Shown: positions 39,256 to 47,402 of the stretch, one piece after another | Numbering within the stretch: the stretch's first letter is position 1 | How the letters are laid out: each line of letters starts with the position of its first letter | Source: Holdemania sp. Marseille-P2844 | GTDB lineage: Bacteria; Bacillota_I; Bacilli_A; Erysipelotrichales; Erysipelotrichaceae | NCBI RefSeq assembly: GCF_900120005.1 | Contig: NZ_LT635451.1 | Coordinates: 296,161 to 360,160, forward strand | DNA length: 64,000 bases | Direction of reading: 5' to 3' | Translations under genes and position numbers: made by a program | The notes under the pieces: generated by a model | Told to the model about the DNA's origin: nothing | Databases searched by the model: none | The model's input: the letters and a program-made list of their open reading frames with translations, nothing else

Positions 39256-39582
39256 ATGAAAATCGAATGTCCTGTCTGCCACGAAGAAATTCCGGCTTCG
39301 CAGCTCAATGAAGTCCGGGAATTCGACTGTCCGCACTGTCATTACCGCATTGAAATGGAGCCGTTTGCGGCTTCGCTGATGCAGCTGTTTCCAGTTGCGG
39401 CGCTGATCCTGTTCATCCTGGTGTTTACGATTCTGAAGCTCTTTCTGCCGGAACAAACGCTGGTGATCGTTTTTCTCGTCGTCTTCTGCATCGGCGCCCG
39501 GCTGCATTGGAGTCTGGCTGTTTTGCGGTATCTGGGACTGCTGAAATTCCGCCGTAAAGTCGATGAAGAGAAAAAACTGTGA
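39256..39582 (+). CDS. Small membrane protein with N-terminal zinc ribbon
   Basis: From ATG 39256 (AAGGAAG upstream) the product is 108 residues. It has a zinc ribbon CPVC-x(16)-CPHC in the first 30 residues, then two hydrophobic segments (about 45-64 and 68-87) and a charged Lys/Arg/Glu tail. The ribbon faces the cytoplasm if the positive-inside rule holds. I do not recognise a family with known function. A TATAAT at 39210-39215 suggests its own promoter. Confidence 0.65.
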   Translation: MKIECPVCHEEIPASQLNEVREFDCPHCHYRIEMEPFAASLMQLFPVAALILFILVFTILKLFLPEQTLVIVFLVVFCIGARLHWSLAVLRYLGLLKFRRKVDEEKKL

Positions 39583-39622
39583 GAAAAACGTCTGAAAAGC
39601 GGGGCCGAAGTTCAGAAAACGC

Positions 39623-39651
39623 TTGATTTTTACGCCAATTCTGTGTATAGT
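39623..39651 (+). promoter_or_regulatory. SigA promoter of the rimP-rbfA operon
   Basis: TTGATT (39623-39628) and TATAGT (39646-39651) are 17 bases apart and lie about 70 bases before rimP. Confidence 0.75.
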
Positions 39652-39673
39652 AAGAGTGCATAAAGAAACAGCA

Positions 39674-39693
39674 GGAGTGGTGAAAGCCACTCC
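39674..39693 (+). promoter_or_regulatory. rimP leader hairpin
   Basis: GGAGTGG-TGAAAG-CCACTCC is a perfect 7-bp hairpin followed by TTCATTC in the rimP 5' leader. A hairpin of this type with a GTGG/CCAC stem is common before rimP in Firmicutes (the rimP-leader motif). Its T tract is weak, so it may attenuate rather than terminate. Confidence 0.5.
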
Positions 39694-39719
39694 TTCATTC
39701 ATGTTATAAGGAGAGAAAA

Positions 39720-40190
39720 ATGGAACAGTTGGAAAACATCAAGACGTTGATTCTGCCTGTCCTGGACTCCCTTGGCATTCAGCTTTACGATCTGAAATGG
39801 GTGAACGAAAAGAAATCCCGGATTCTTCAGATCGCAGTGATGAGAGCTGACGGATCTATGGACATCGATACCTGCGCCTTAGTCTCGGAGAAAATTTCCG
39901 AAGCTCTGGATGCCCATGACGATTGGATCAGCTTTGAATACTTTCTGGAGGTGTGCTCGCCCGGCGCGGAACGCGAACTGCGCAATGAGGAAGAAATCCG
40001 CGGCGCTTTGGGTAAGCATGTCTTCGTCCGGTTAAAAAGCCCGGTCAAGTCGATGATGGAAATCACCGGCGATCTGCTGGAAATGAACGAAACCACCCTG
40101 ACCCTTAGCTATCGCGATAAAGCTGTAACCCGCAAGGCTCAGGTGGAACTGGATCAGATTGAAAAGATCCGCCTGGCTGTGAAATTGTAA
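39720..40190 (+). CDS. rimP: Ribosome maturation factor RimP
   Basis: The 156-residue protein fits RimP in length. It has an N-terminal alpha/beta domain (LDSLGIQLYDLKWV, LQIAVMRADGSMDIDTCALVSEKISEALD), the signature LEVCSPGAERELRN and a C-terminal SH3-like domain (HVFVRLKSPVKSM). It is needed for 30S maturation and is the first gene of the conserved rimP-nusA-infB unit. AAGGAGAG precedes the ATG. Confidence 0.95.
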   Translation: MEQLENIKTLILPVLDSLGIQLYDLKWVNEKKSRILQIAVMRADGSMDIDTCALVSEKISEALDAHDDWISFEYFLEVCSPGAERELRNEEEIRGALGKHVFVRLKSPVKSMMEITGDLLEMNETTLTLSYRDKAVTRKAQVELDQIEKIRLAVKL

Positions 40191-40211
40191 GGACTTGGAG
40201 GAGAAATCGCA

Positions 40212-41909
40212 ATGAATTTCAAAGAATTTTTGAAGGCGATGCAGACGATCGAGGATGACCGCAAGATCACCAAGGAAATCGTCATCGCCGCGCTGCAGGA
40301 GGCTTTAGCCAAAGCCTATCGCAAACACATCGACATCCCGGACGTGCTGGTTCGCGTCGACATCAACGAAGCCAACGGTCAGATTCATGTGTACCAGCAA
40401 TATACCGTCGTTGAGGAAGTCGAGGATGAAGAGCTGGAGATCGCGCTGGCCGAGGTCAAGGATAAAGGTTATCAGCTGGGCGATTTAGTCGACCGCGAAG
40501 TGGATATCAGCCAGATCGGCCGGGCCGCCGCGCTGCTGGCAAAAAACGTCATGAAGCAGAAAATCCGTGAGGCGGAGAAGCAGGCGGTTTATGATGAATA
40601 CATCGATCAGCTGGACGAAATGGTCACCGGCATGATCGAGTCGGTCGAGGAGAAGTTTGTCGTCGTCAATCTGGGAAAGACGATGGCGCTGATGCCGCGC
40701 GCCGCTCAGATCCCGGGCGAACGCTACGTCGAAGGTCAGAGCATCCGTGTCGTCATCACCGAATGCAACAAAGATACCAAGGGTGCGCAGGTGCTGGTTT
40801 CCCGTTCCGACGCGAAGCTGGTCAAGCGTCTGTTTGAAAAAGAAGTTCCGGAAATCTATCAGGGTGTCGTCGAGATCAAGGCGATTGCCCGTGAAGCCGG
40901 GGAACGGACGAAGATGGCCGTCTGGTCGAACAATCCGGACGTCGATGCGATCGGCGCCTGCATCGGTCCGCGCGGCAGCCGTGTTCAGGTCGTCATCGAC
41001 GAGCTGAAGGGTGAGAAAATTGATATCTTCGAGTGGAGCGACAACATCAGCGAGCTGATTAAAAACGCGCTGGCTCCGGCTCAGATTCTGGCGGTCTTGC
41101 CAACCGAGGACAAGCGTTCGCTGCTAGTCGTCGTTGAGGACAACCAGCTGTCGCTGGCGATCGGCAAGAAGGGCAAAAACGCCCGTCTGGCCGTGAAGCT
41201 GACCGGCATGCGGATCGATATTAAGACGGCCGGCGAGATCGAGGAACAGGGCATCGACTGGAAGACGATGATGCTGCAGTTTGCCGCTGAGGAACAGAAG
41301 CGGCTGGCAGAACAGCGGATCGCCAAGCAGCTGGAAGAGGCTGGCGTTCAGGAAGTTGAAACAGAGCCGGAGGCCGAATCGGAAGCTGCGGTCGAAGCAC
41401 CGGAAGTTTCTGCGGAAACGGAAGTTGTCCAGGAAGCGGCCGTTGAAACGCCGCAGGCGGAAGCGGAAGTCGAACCGGAACCGGAGGCTGCGGAAGAAGA
41501 AATGCTGGCAAAGCCGGAAATTCAGCCGGAAGTTAAACCGGTTGAAGTGCAGCCGGAAGTCAAACCGGCAGCGTCTGTCAAGAAAGAGGAACCGGTCCGC
41601 GCCAAGCGTGAGGTTCGCGAACGCCGCGAATATGTATCCCGCTTTGAACGGCTGGCTGATCCGACGCAGTCTTCGGCGCATACCGAAGAAAAAGCGCCGC
41701 TGCGCCGCCGCAAGAATGTCCGCGAGGATGACCGCAAGCTGCGTCTGAAAGATCTGAAGAAGGATAAGGACTACGAATTCAAGCCAGTCTATTCAGAGGA
41801 AGAGCTGGAGGAAATCCGCCGTCAGGAAGAGTTGGAAGCGCAGAACAGCTGGATCGAGGACGATATCGATTTCGATGAATTCGACGAATACTACGACGAA
41901 GAAAAATAA
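40212..41909 (+). CDS. nusA: Transcription elongation/termination factor NusA with extended acidic tail
   Basis: Residues 1-360 are standard NusA: N-terminal RNA-polymerase-binding domain, S1 domain (about 135-200), and two KH domains with IGACIGPRGSRVQ and LAIGKKGKNARLA. After residue 365 the protein continues for about 200 residues. It first has a stretch dominated by Glu, Ala, Pro and Val (EPEAESEAAVEAPE pattern), then an Arg/Glu-rich segment and a very acidic end (DDIDFDEFDEYYDEE). Most Firmicute NusA proteins stop near residue 350-400. The tail is probably disordered. Confidence 0.95.
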   Translation: MNFKEFLKAMQTIEDDRKITKEIVIAALQEALAKAYRKHIDIPDVLVRVDINEANGQIHVYQQYTVVEEVEDEELEIALAEVKDKGYQLGDLVDREVDISQIGRAAALLAKNVMKQKIREAEKQAVYDEYIDQLDEMVTGMIESVEEKFVVVNLGKTMALMPRAAQIPGERYVEGQSIRVVITECNKDTKGAQVLVSRSDAKLVKRLFEKEVPEIYQGVVEIKAIAREAGERTKMAVWSNNPDVDAIGACIGPRGSRVQVVIDELKGEKIDIFEWSDNISELIKNALAPAQILAVLPTEDKRSLLVVVEDNQLSLAIGKKGKNARLAVKLTGMRIDIKTAGEIEEQGIDWKTMMLQFAAEEQKRLAEQRIAKQLEEAGVQEVETEPEAESEAAVEAPEVSAETEVVQEAAVETPQAEAEVEPEPEAAEEEMLAKPEIQPEVKPVEVQPEVKPAASVKKEEPVRAKREVRERREYVSRFERLADPTQSSAHTEEKAPLRRRKNVREDDRKLRLKDLKKDKDYEFKPVYSEEELEEIRRQEELEAQNSWIEDDIDFDEFDEYYDEEK

Positions 41910-41933
41910 ACCGGAAAGACGGGAGGGAGTACG

Positions 41934-42191
41934 ATGAAGAAAATACCGATGCGCAAATGCGTCGCAACGCAGGAACAGTGTCCGAAAAAGGAACTGCTGC
42001 GGATTGTGAAAACGCCGCAGGGCACGGTGGAAGTGGACCTGACCGGCAAGCTGAACGGCCGCGGGGCGTATCTGAAAAGGGACGCGGCGGCGCTGGAGCT
42101 GGCGATCAAGCGGCAAAGTCTGAAGCGCGCTCTGGAATGCGAGATCCCCGAAGAAGTTTATGATAAAATCCGCGAGGTTCTCGGTGAATAA
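41934..42191 (+). CDS. ylxR: YlxR family RNA-binding protein (RnpM)
   Basis: The 85-residue protein has the YlxR signatures MRKCVATQEQCPKKELLRIV and LNGRGAYL. YlxR of B. subtilis (RnpM) binds RNase P RNA and modulates its activity, and the gene is fixed between nusA and the L7Ae-like gene. The next gene starts inside its end. Confidence 0.92.
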   Translation: MKKIPMRKCVATQEQCPKKELLRIVKTPQGTVEVDLTGKLNGRGAYLKRDAAALELAIKRQSLKRALECEIPEEVYDKIREVLGE

Positions 42192-42483
42192 CAAGGTTTC
42201 AGGATTGTTGGGAATCGCTTCCCGCGCCCGCAAGGTCGCAACCGGGGACAGCGTGATGGCGGCAATCCGTCAAAACAAAGCGAAGCTGGTTCTTCTCTGC
42301 GCGGACTGCGGTAGCAACGCGCAGAAGAAGATTCAGGATAAATGCCGTTTCTACGGCGTTGACTGGATAGTCGAGGGGACGGCTGAAGAACTGTCGGCCG
42401 CGCTCGGCCAGCCCAGACGGATCGCATGCGCGGTTCTGGACGAGGGACTGGCCCGGTCTATTCAGGATGCAGTTATGAAATGA
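42184..42483 (+). CDS. L7Ae-family ribosomal-type protein YlxQ
   Basis: I start it at GTG 42184, overlapping the ylxR stop, which gives 99 residues beginning (V/M)[23 protein letters not shown]. The L7Ae/L30e fold is marked by [21 protein letters not shown] and the C-terminal [14 protein letters not shown]. Such proteins bind kink-turn RNA. The position between ylxR and infB is that of B. subtilis ylxQ. Confidence 0.88.
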   Translation: MNNKVSGLLGIASRARKVATGDSVMAAIRQNKAKLVLLCADCGSNAQKKIQDKCRFYGVDWIVEGTAEELSAALGQPRRIACAVLDEGLARSIQDAVMK

Positions 42484-42493
42484 GGTGAAGGTA

Positions 42494-44341
42494 TTGGCTA
42501 AACAACAAAGAAGGAATAACTCGGGAAGACGGAATAACCACAGATCCAACAATTCCAATAATTCCTATAACCCACGGCCGAAGATGGAAGCCGTAACCAG
42601 CATTACCTACGAGGAAGGAATTACCGTCGGGGAATTAGCGCAGAAGATGAATCGCAATGCCAGCGATATCATCAAGCTGCTGTTTATGCTGGGCAAAATG
42701 GTGACGATCAACAGCTCGATGGATGACGAAACGATTGAGTTGGTCTGCATGGAGTACGGCGTGGAAGTCAAGAAAGAAATTCCGGTGGATCAGGACAGTC
42801 TGGAAGACGAAGTCGAAGAAAATCCGGAGAATCTCGTGCAGCGCCCGGCGATCGTTACGATCATGGGGCACGTCGATCACGGCAAAACGACGCTGTTGGA
42901 CACGATCCGCAAGACGCGGGTCGTCGAGGGCGAATTCGGTGGCATCACGCAGCATATCGGCGCCTATCAGGTCAGCGTCCAGGGCAAGAAGATCACGTTC
43001 CTGGATACGCCGGGCCACGAAGCGTTTACCGCAATGCGCGCCCGCGGGGCGAAGGTGACGGATATCTGTATCATCGTCGTCGCCGCGGATGACGGCGTCA
43101 TGCCGCAGACCAAGGAAGCCGTCGACCACGCCAAAGCAGCGGACGTTCCGATCATCGTCGCCGTCAACAAGATGGACAAGCCGGCTGCGAACCCGGACCG
43201 CGTCATGAACGAGATGGCCGATCTGGGCTTATTGCCGGAAGAATGGGGCGGCGATACGATCTTCGTCAAGTGTTCGGCGAAGCAGGGCGACGGCGTCCAG
43301 GATATTCTGGAAACGATTCAGGTCGTTGCGGAAATGCGCGAGCTGAAAGCCAACCCGAAGCGCAACGCGACCGGTACGGTTATTGAAGCGAAGCTTGACA
43401 AGGGCCGCGGACCGGTCGTCACGCTGCTGGTTCAAAACGGCACGCTGCACACCGGCGACTGCATCGTTGTCGGCGCCTGCTTCGGCAAGGTCAGAAAGAT
43501 GACCGACGACCGCGGCCGTGAAATCAAGGAAGCCAGGCCATCGACGCCGGTTGAGATCATCGGCTTAAACGATGTTCCGGTAGCGGGCGATATGTTCAAG
43601 GTCTTCGACAATGAAAAGCAGGCCCGTGCGATTGCGGAACGCCGTTCCCAGACCAAGATCGAGCAGGAACGCAAGAGCAGTTCCGCAATGAGCTTAGACG
43701 ATCTGGCGCGTCAGATCGAAGCTGGTGAGGTTCAGGAAATTCCGGTTATCGTCAAGGCCGATGTGCAGGGCTCGGCGGAAGCCGTCAAGTCCTCGCTGGA
43801 AAAGCTGGATGTCCAGGGTGTCAAGGTCAACGTCATCCGTTCGACCGCCGGGACGATCAGCGAATCCGACGTCATGCTGGCGAGCGCTTCCAAAGCGGTG
43901 ATCTACGGCTTCAACGTCCGCCCGGACGCCAATGTGCGTAAAAAAGCGGAAGAAGAAGGCGTCGAGATCCGTCTGCACAACATCATCTACAAAGCCATGG
44001 AGGAAATGGAACTGGCGATGAAGGGCCTTTTGGCGCCGGTGTACGAGGAAGTCGTCATCGGACAGGCGGAAGTCCGTCAGACCTTCAAGGTTTCCAAGAT
44101 CGGCACGATCGCCGGCTGCATGGTGACCGACGGCAAGCTGGTCAAGGACTGCAAGGTGCGTTTAATCCGTCAGGGTATCGTCGTTTACGACGGCCAGCTG
44201 GGCTCGCTGAAGCGTTTCCAGAACGACGCCAAGGAAGTCACCAACGGTTATGAATGCGGCTTAACGATCATGAATTTTAACGACATTAAGGAAGGCGACC
44301 TGATTGAGGCCTACGCCGATCAGGAGGTTCCTCAGAATTAA
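42494..44341 (+). CDS. infB: Translation initiation factor IF-2
   Basis: I start it at TTG 42494, four bases after GAGGTGAAG, giving 615 residues. A short Asn/Arg/Ser-rich N-terminus and one IF2-N domain ([23 protein letters not shown]) precede the GTPase ([20 protein letters not shown]), domain II, domain III and the fMet-tRNA-binding C-terminal domain. The N-terminal region is much shorter than in many bacteria, as in other compact Firmicute IF-2 forms. Confidence 0.97.
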   Translation: MAKQQRRNNSGRRNNHRSNNSNNSYNPRPKMEAVTSITYEEGITVGELAQKMNRNASDIIKLLFMLGKMVTINSSMDDETIELVCMEYGVEVKKEIPVDQDSLEDEVEENPENLVQRPAIVTIMGHVDHGKTTLLDTIRKTRVVEGEFGGITQHIGAYQVSVQGKKITFLDTPGHEAFTAMRARGAKVTDICIIVVAADDGVMPQTKEAVDHAKAADVPIIVAVNKMDKPAANPDRVMNEMADLGLLPEEWGGDTIFVKCSAKQGDGVQDILETIQVVAEMRELKANPKRNATGTVIEAKLDKGRGPVVTLLVQNGTLHTGDCIVVGACFGKVRKMTDDRGREIKEARPSTPVEIIGLNDVPVAGDMFKVFDNEKQARAIAERRSQTKIEQERKSSSAMSLDDLARQIEAGEVQEIPVIVKADVQGSAEAVKSSLEKLDVQGVKVNVIRSTAGTISESDVMLASASKAVIYGFNVRPDANVRKKAEEEGVEIRLHNIIYKAMEEMELAMKGLLAPVYEEVVIGQAEVRQTFKVSKIGTIAGCMVTDGKLVKDCKVRLIRQGIVVYDGQLGSLKRFQNDAKEVTNGYECGLTIMNFNDIKEGDLIEAYADQEVPQN

Positions 44342-44377
44342 GGAAACGCTTTTCCTGAAGAAACAGGAGGGACGCTC

Positions 44378-44722
44378 ATGTCTGTCAAACAAGAACGGGT
44401 AGCGCAGATCATCCTCAAAGACGTCACGGATATCATTCAGTTTTCCCTGAAGGATCCGTCCGTCGGATTCGTCACGATTACTGACGTGCAGGTGACCAAC
44501 GACTACTCCTACGCTACGATTTACGTTTCTTTCTTAGGCAAGGAAGAACGCAAGCAAGCAGGTCTGAAGGCACTCAACCGGGCAAAGGGTTTTATCCGCT
44601 CGGAGCTGGGCAAACGGCTTTCGATCCGCAAGGTTCCGGATTTGATTTTCAAGCTCGACGATTCGCTGGAAAAAGGAGAGCGGATCGACTCGATTATTTC
44701 GCAAATCAATCACAAAGCTTAA
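44378..44722 (+). CDS. rbfA: Ribosome-binding factor A
   Basis: The 114-residue KH-like protein has ISLKDP-type sequence (FSLKDPSVGFVTITDVQVTNDYSYATIYVSF), LNRAKGFIRSELGKRLSIRKVPDLIF and DDSLEKGERI, all typical of RbfA. It helps 16S 5'-end maturation and cold adaptation. A strong terminator directly behind it ends the operon, whereas in many Firmicutes truB and ribF follow. Confidence 0.95.
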   Translation: MSVKQERVAQIILKDVTDIIQFSLKDPSVGFVTITDVQVTNDYSYATIYVSFLGKEERKQAGLKALNRAKGFIRSELGKRLSIRKVPDLIFKLDDSLEKGERIDSIISQINHKA

Positions 44723-44727
44723 CCGGA

Positions 44728-44764
44728 AATCCTGTCTGAAATGAATCGGACAGGATTTTTTTTG
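44728..44764 (+). terminator. Terminator of the rimP-rbfA operon
   Basis: AATCCTGTC (44728-44736) pairs perfectly with GACAGGATT (44749-44757), followed by eight Ts. Confidence 0.9.
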
Positions 44765-44852
44765 TTTTTTTTCAACTTTTTTCCTTTTTTTGGAAGGCTT
44801 TTTCGAAAAAACCGCAATATTAATACTAGGGGCGTGCAGAAAGGAGAACACA

Positions 44853-45155
44853 ATGAGAACGATTGCGGTGGAACCAACCCGGCTGGAAGCGTGTGCCGGA
44901 CAGATCGAGCAGCTGCGGCAGGAGGTGGAAAGGACGGTCGCACGGCTGTACGAGCGGGTAGAGCTGATGGCGGCGAACACCTGGATCGGCCGGGACAATC
45001 TGGCGTTTACAACGCAGATCCAGGGCTATCAGGATGATTTCCGAAGGGTCGAGCTGCTGATGCAGCAGTACAGCGAATTCTTAAAAGCCTCGGCGCGAAG
45101 CTACCGGCAGATGCAGGAAGAACTGGCGGCGCAGGCCAGCCGGCTGGTCAATTAA
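44853..45155 (+). CDS. WXG100-family protein (T7SS substrate or partner), first copy
   Basis: From ATG 44853 behind AAAGGAG the product is 100 residues, the canonical WXG100 size. It is two amphipathic helices joined by the turn NTWIGRDN, in which W44-I45-G46 is the W-x-G motif. WXG100 (EsxA-like) proteins form helical hairpin dimers secreted by the EssC ATPase. A clear C-terminal YxxxD/E signal is absent, as often in one partner of a pair. It is the first gene of the T7SS locus and is followed 15 bases later by a second copy. Confidence 0.85.
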   Translation: MRTIAVEPTRLEACAGQIEQLRQEVERTVARLYERVELMAANTWIGRDNLAFTTQIQGYQDDFRRVELLMQQYSEFLKASARSYRQMQEELAAQASRLVN

Positions 45156-45170
45156 AGGGAGGAATTGAAA

Positions 45171-45464
45171 ATGGATAACTTGAAGATTTCATTAGCGGGA
45201 GTTAAGGATACTTCCGGTGCAATTCGCGTCTGCAATGAACAAATTTACAGCGCATTAATCGAAGCGAAGAAACAGATGAACGATTTGGCGATGGTGTGGC
45301 AGAGCGACGGCTCGGAGGCGATCCGCCAGCGTTTCAATCAGTTTGCGGCGCAGTTTGAAACCCAGAAGCAGATCATCGAGTCGTACGCCCGGTTTCTGGA
45401 TACCGCCGTGTCCAGCTATGATACGCTGGAAGCGACGATTCAGAACAACGCCTGTTCATTTTAG
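45171..45464 (+). CDS. WXG100-like protein, second copy
   Basis: From ATG 45171 (AAAGGGAGG 8 bases upstream) the product is 97 residues. Two helices flank VWQSDGSEA, so Trp43 is kept but the Gly of WxG is replaced by Ser. The C-terminus has SSYDTLEATIQ, where Y-D-T-L-E fits the YxxxD/E secretion signal. With the first WXG100 protein it probably makes a heterodimer, one partner carrying the WxG turn and the other the export signal. The pairing is inference. Confidence 0.8.
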   Translation: MDNLKISLAGVKDTSGAIRVCNEQIYSALIEAKKQMNDLAMVWQSDGSEAIRQRFNQFAAQFETQKQIIESYARFLDTAVSSYDTLEATIQNNACSF

Positions 45465-45467
45465 CGT

Positions 45468-47402
45468 ATGCGCGGGCGCTGGAGAAGTCTTTTCGCCGCG
45501 GGGCTGACGGTGCTGATGATGGCGGAGGGCTGTATGCCGCAGCCGACGGGAGTTTTGCGGTGCGATTGGGCGAAGATGTTGGCGGAAACGTTGTTTTTTG
45601 ACGATTCCGCCGCCGGCCTGGCCGCCTTGAAAGATTGGGGCGTGGAAGTGGAGATGGACCGGCAGCGGGTTTCACGGCAGGCGGCCTGTCTCAATCTGCT
45701 TCAGGCTTACGATGGTGAAGATCCATCATTAGAGCGCTGCCAGACGCTGGGATTTCTGACGAAGCTAAAAGGCTGGCTGACGGCGGAGGAAGCGGCAGCG
45801 TCATTGAAGGAATTGACGCGGCAGCTCAACCAGTCTGAAGCAAAGACGCTGGTGTTTGAGTGGGAAGCAGCCGGGTTATGGAATGGAGAGGGACGGCCGG
45901 ATGAAACGGGAAGGATTGTGCTGAATCCCGGACAGACTGGAAAGTTGGGAAGCTGGTTTACCGATCCGGATTCCCGTCAAATCTACATCACGGATTCGAT
46001 CGTTGAAACCGAAGGTCAGATCATGGCTGAAGTCCATCCAGAGGATCCGCAGACGTGGCTGGCCGAAACGCAGTTTAAACTGGCGTTTGATGCGGATTGG
46101 AGTCAGGCTGAGATCGAGCCTTATGGGCAGAACGGTGAAGAACTTCTGTCCCTTGCAATGAATGCCGCGGAAAGGGCGGAACCGCGGTTTGCGTTGATGA
46201 AGCAGCAGTTTGAAGTTGGCAAAACGCAGGTAAGCTGGAGCGTGGCCGCCAGCGGAATTCATGTCCATGCCGCAAAAAAGCTGGCCAACAGCGCGACGCT
46301 GCAGATGGACTATGATCTGACCGGACTGCATCCGGTGATCGAATGGAACGGCTTGAGCAGGGATGGCCGGCTGCAGCTGGACTTTGTGATGAACGAATCG
46401 GCCGGTCTGACGCGCGGGGTGTCCAATACGCTGACCAGCGACTTTTCTGGTCTGGATCCGCACACACTGTTAAACTCGCTGACCGCTTCCTTTACAAGCA
46501 CGCGCAAGGACGCCGACACGATCATCCCGATCGCCAGGATCAAACTGCCTGTACCGCAGTTTCCGATCGTCGACCTGCTTTTAACCCTGCAGCTGCATTG
46601 TTATGCCGGCGGCAAGATCGAGCTGCTTCTGAGTCAGGAGGGCAGCGTGGGCATGGAAATAAGAAACGGCGTTCTGCGGCCGATCCATCAGCTTGAACAC
46701 CGGCATGATTTCATCTTTCAGGGCTCGGCCAAGATGACTGCGGCCCTGGATGCTTCCGCCCGGGCAGCCGGGATTTCACTGATGGATCTGATGCTGCAGA
46801 CAGGCTTGCGCGGCGTGATGCGCACGACGGCCTGGATCAGCCAAAACGGCGAACTGGAATCCCGGGCAGCGGGAGAGTTACCCCTGGAAAGTCAGCCGGT
46901 TCATGCGAATCTGCAGTTCTGCAGCGATTTAAACGTTCACGGTATTCTGGAATTGGAAATCAATTCTCCGGAGTCGTTAGCCGGTCGGTTTGGCATGGGC
47001 CGGACATTTTCAATCCTGAATGAGAACAACGCGACGCTCAATCCCCATGGCCGCACGCATCTGGAAAACGGGATCTTTGTGGATCGCTGCACCCGCGGTG
47101 AGCCTTCTTCCTCACCAGCGCCGACCACGGCTCCGATTGTACAAACTGATCGGATCGAGCTGGCGGAAGTTTTGTTGATATTAAGTCCGAATCAAAGCGG
47201 ACAGATTGTGATCCGCGGACTGCCGGAAGGCGTGACGGTGTCGGATCTGATGTATTCCGTGGACGATCCGGGGGTGGCTACCGTCGTGCAGACCGGCAAG
47301 GTGCGGGCAGTCAAAGCCGGGGATGCGATCGTCACGATCAGCGATCCGTCGGAAACCTACAAGACAAGCTGTCATATTCATGTGCGGGCTGAGGCGGCAT
47401 GA
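45468..47402 (+). CDS. Unknown exported or lipid-anchored protein of the T7SS locus, with Ig-like C-terminal domain
   Basis: The 644-residue protein has an N-terminal signal sequence (RGRWRSLFAAGLTVLMMAEGC) that ends in a near-lipobox AEGC. Middle regions alternate beta-rich segments with amphipathic parts, without a family I recognise. After a Pro/Ser/Thr linker (about residue 545) the last 85 residues look like a bacterial Ig-like (BIG2-type) domain (LSPNQSGQIVIRGLPEG, YSVDDPGVATVVQTGKVRAVKAGDAIVTI). It begins 3 bases after the second WXG100 gene and overlaps the EssC-like gene by 4 bases, so it is part of the same transcript. It could be a surface component of the secretion machine, replacing parts such as EssB or EsaA that are not visible here. 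Confidence 0.6.
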   Translation: MRGRWRSLFAAGLTVLMMAEGCMPQPTGVLRCDWAKMLAETLFFDDSAAGLAALKDWGVEVEMDRQRVSRQAACLNLLQAYDGEDPSLERCQTLGFLTKLKGWLTAEEAAASLKELTRQLNQSEAKTLVFEWEAAGLWNGEGRPDETGRIVLNPGQTGKLGSWFTDPDSRQIYITDSIVETEGQIMAEVHPEDPQTWLAETQFKLAFDADWSQAEIEPYGQNGEELLSLAMNAAERAEPRFALMKQQFEVGKTQVSWSVAASGIHVHAAKKLANSATLQMDYDLTGLHPVIEWNGLSRDGRLQLDFVMNESAGLTRGVSNTLTSDFSGLDPHTLLNSLTASFTSTRKDADTIIPIARIKLPVPQFPIVDLLLTLQLHCYAGGKIELLLSQEGSVGMEIRNGVLRPIHQLEHRHDFIFQGSAKMTAALDASARAAGISLMDLMLQTGLRGVMRTTAWISQNGELESRAAGELPLESQPVHANLQFCSDLNVHGILELEINSPESLAGRFGMGRTFSILNENNATLNPHGRTHLENGIFVDRCTRGEPSSSPAPTTAPIVQTDRIELAEVLLILSPNQSGQIVIRGLPEGVTVSDLMYSVDDPGVATVVQTGKVRAVKAGDAIVTISDPSETYKTSCHIHVRAEAA

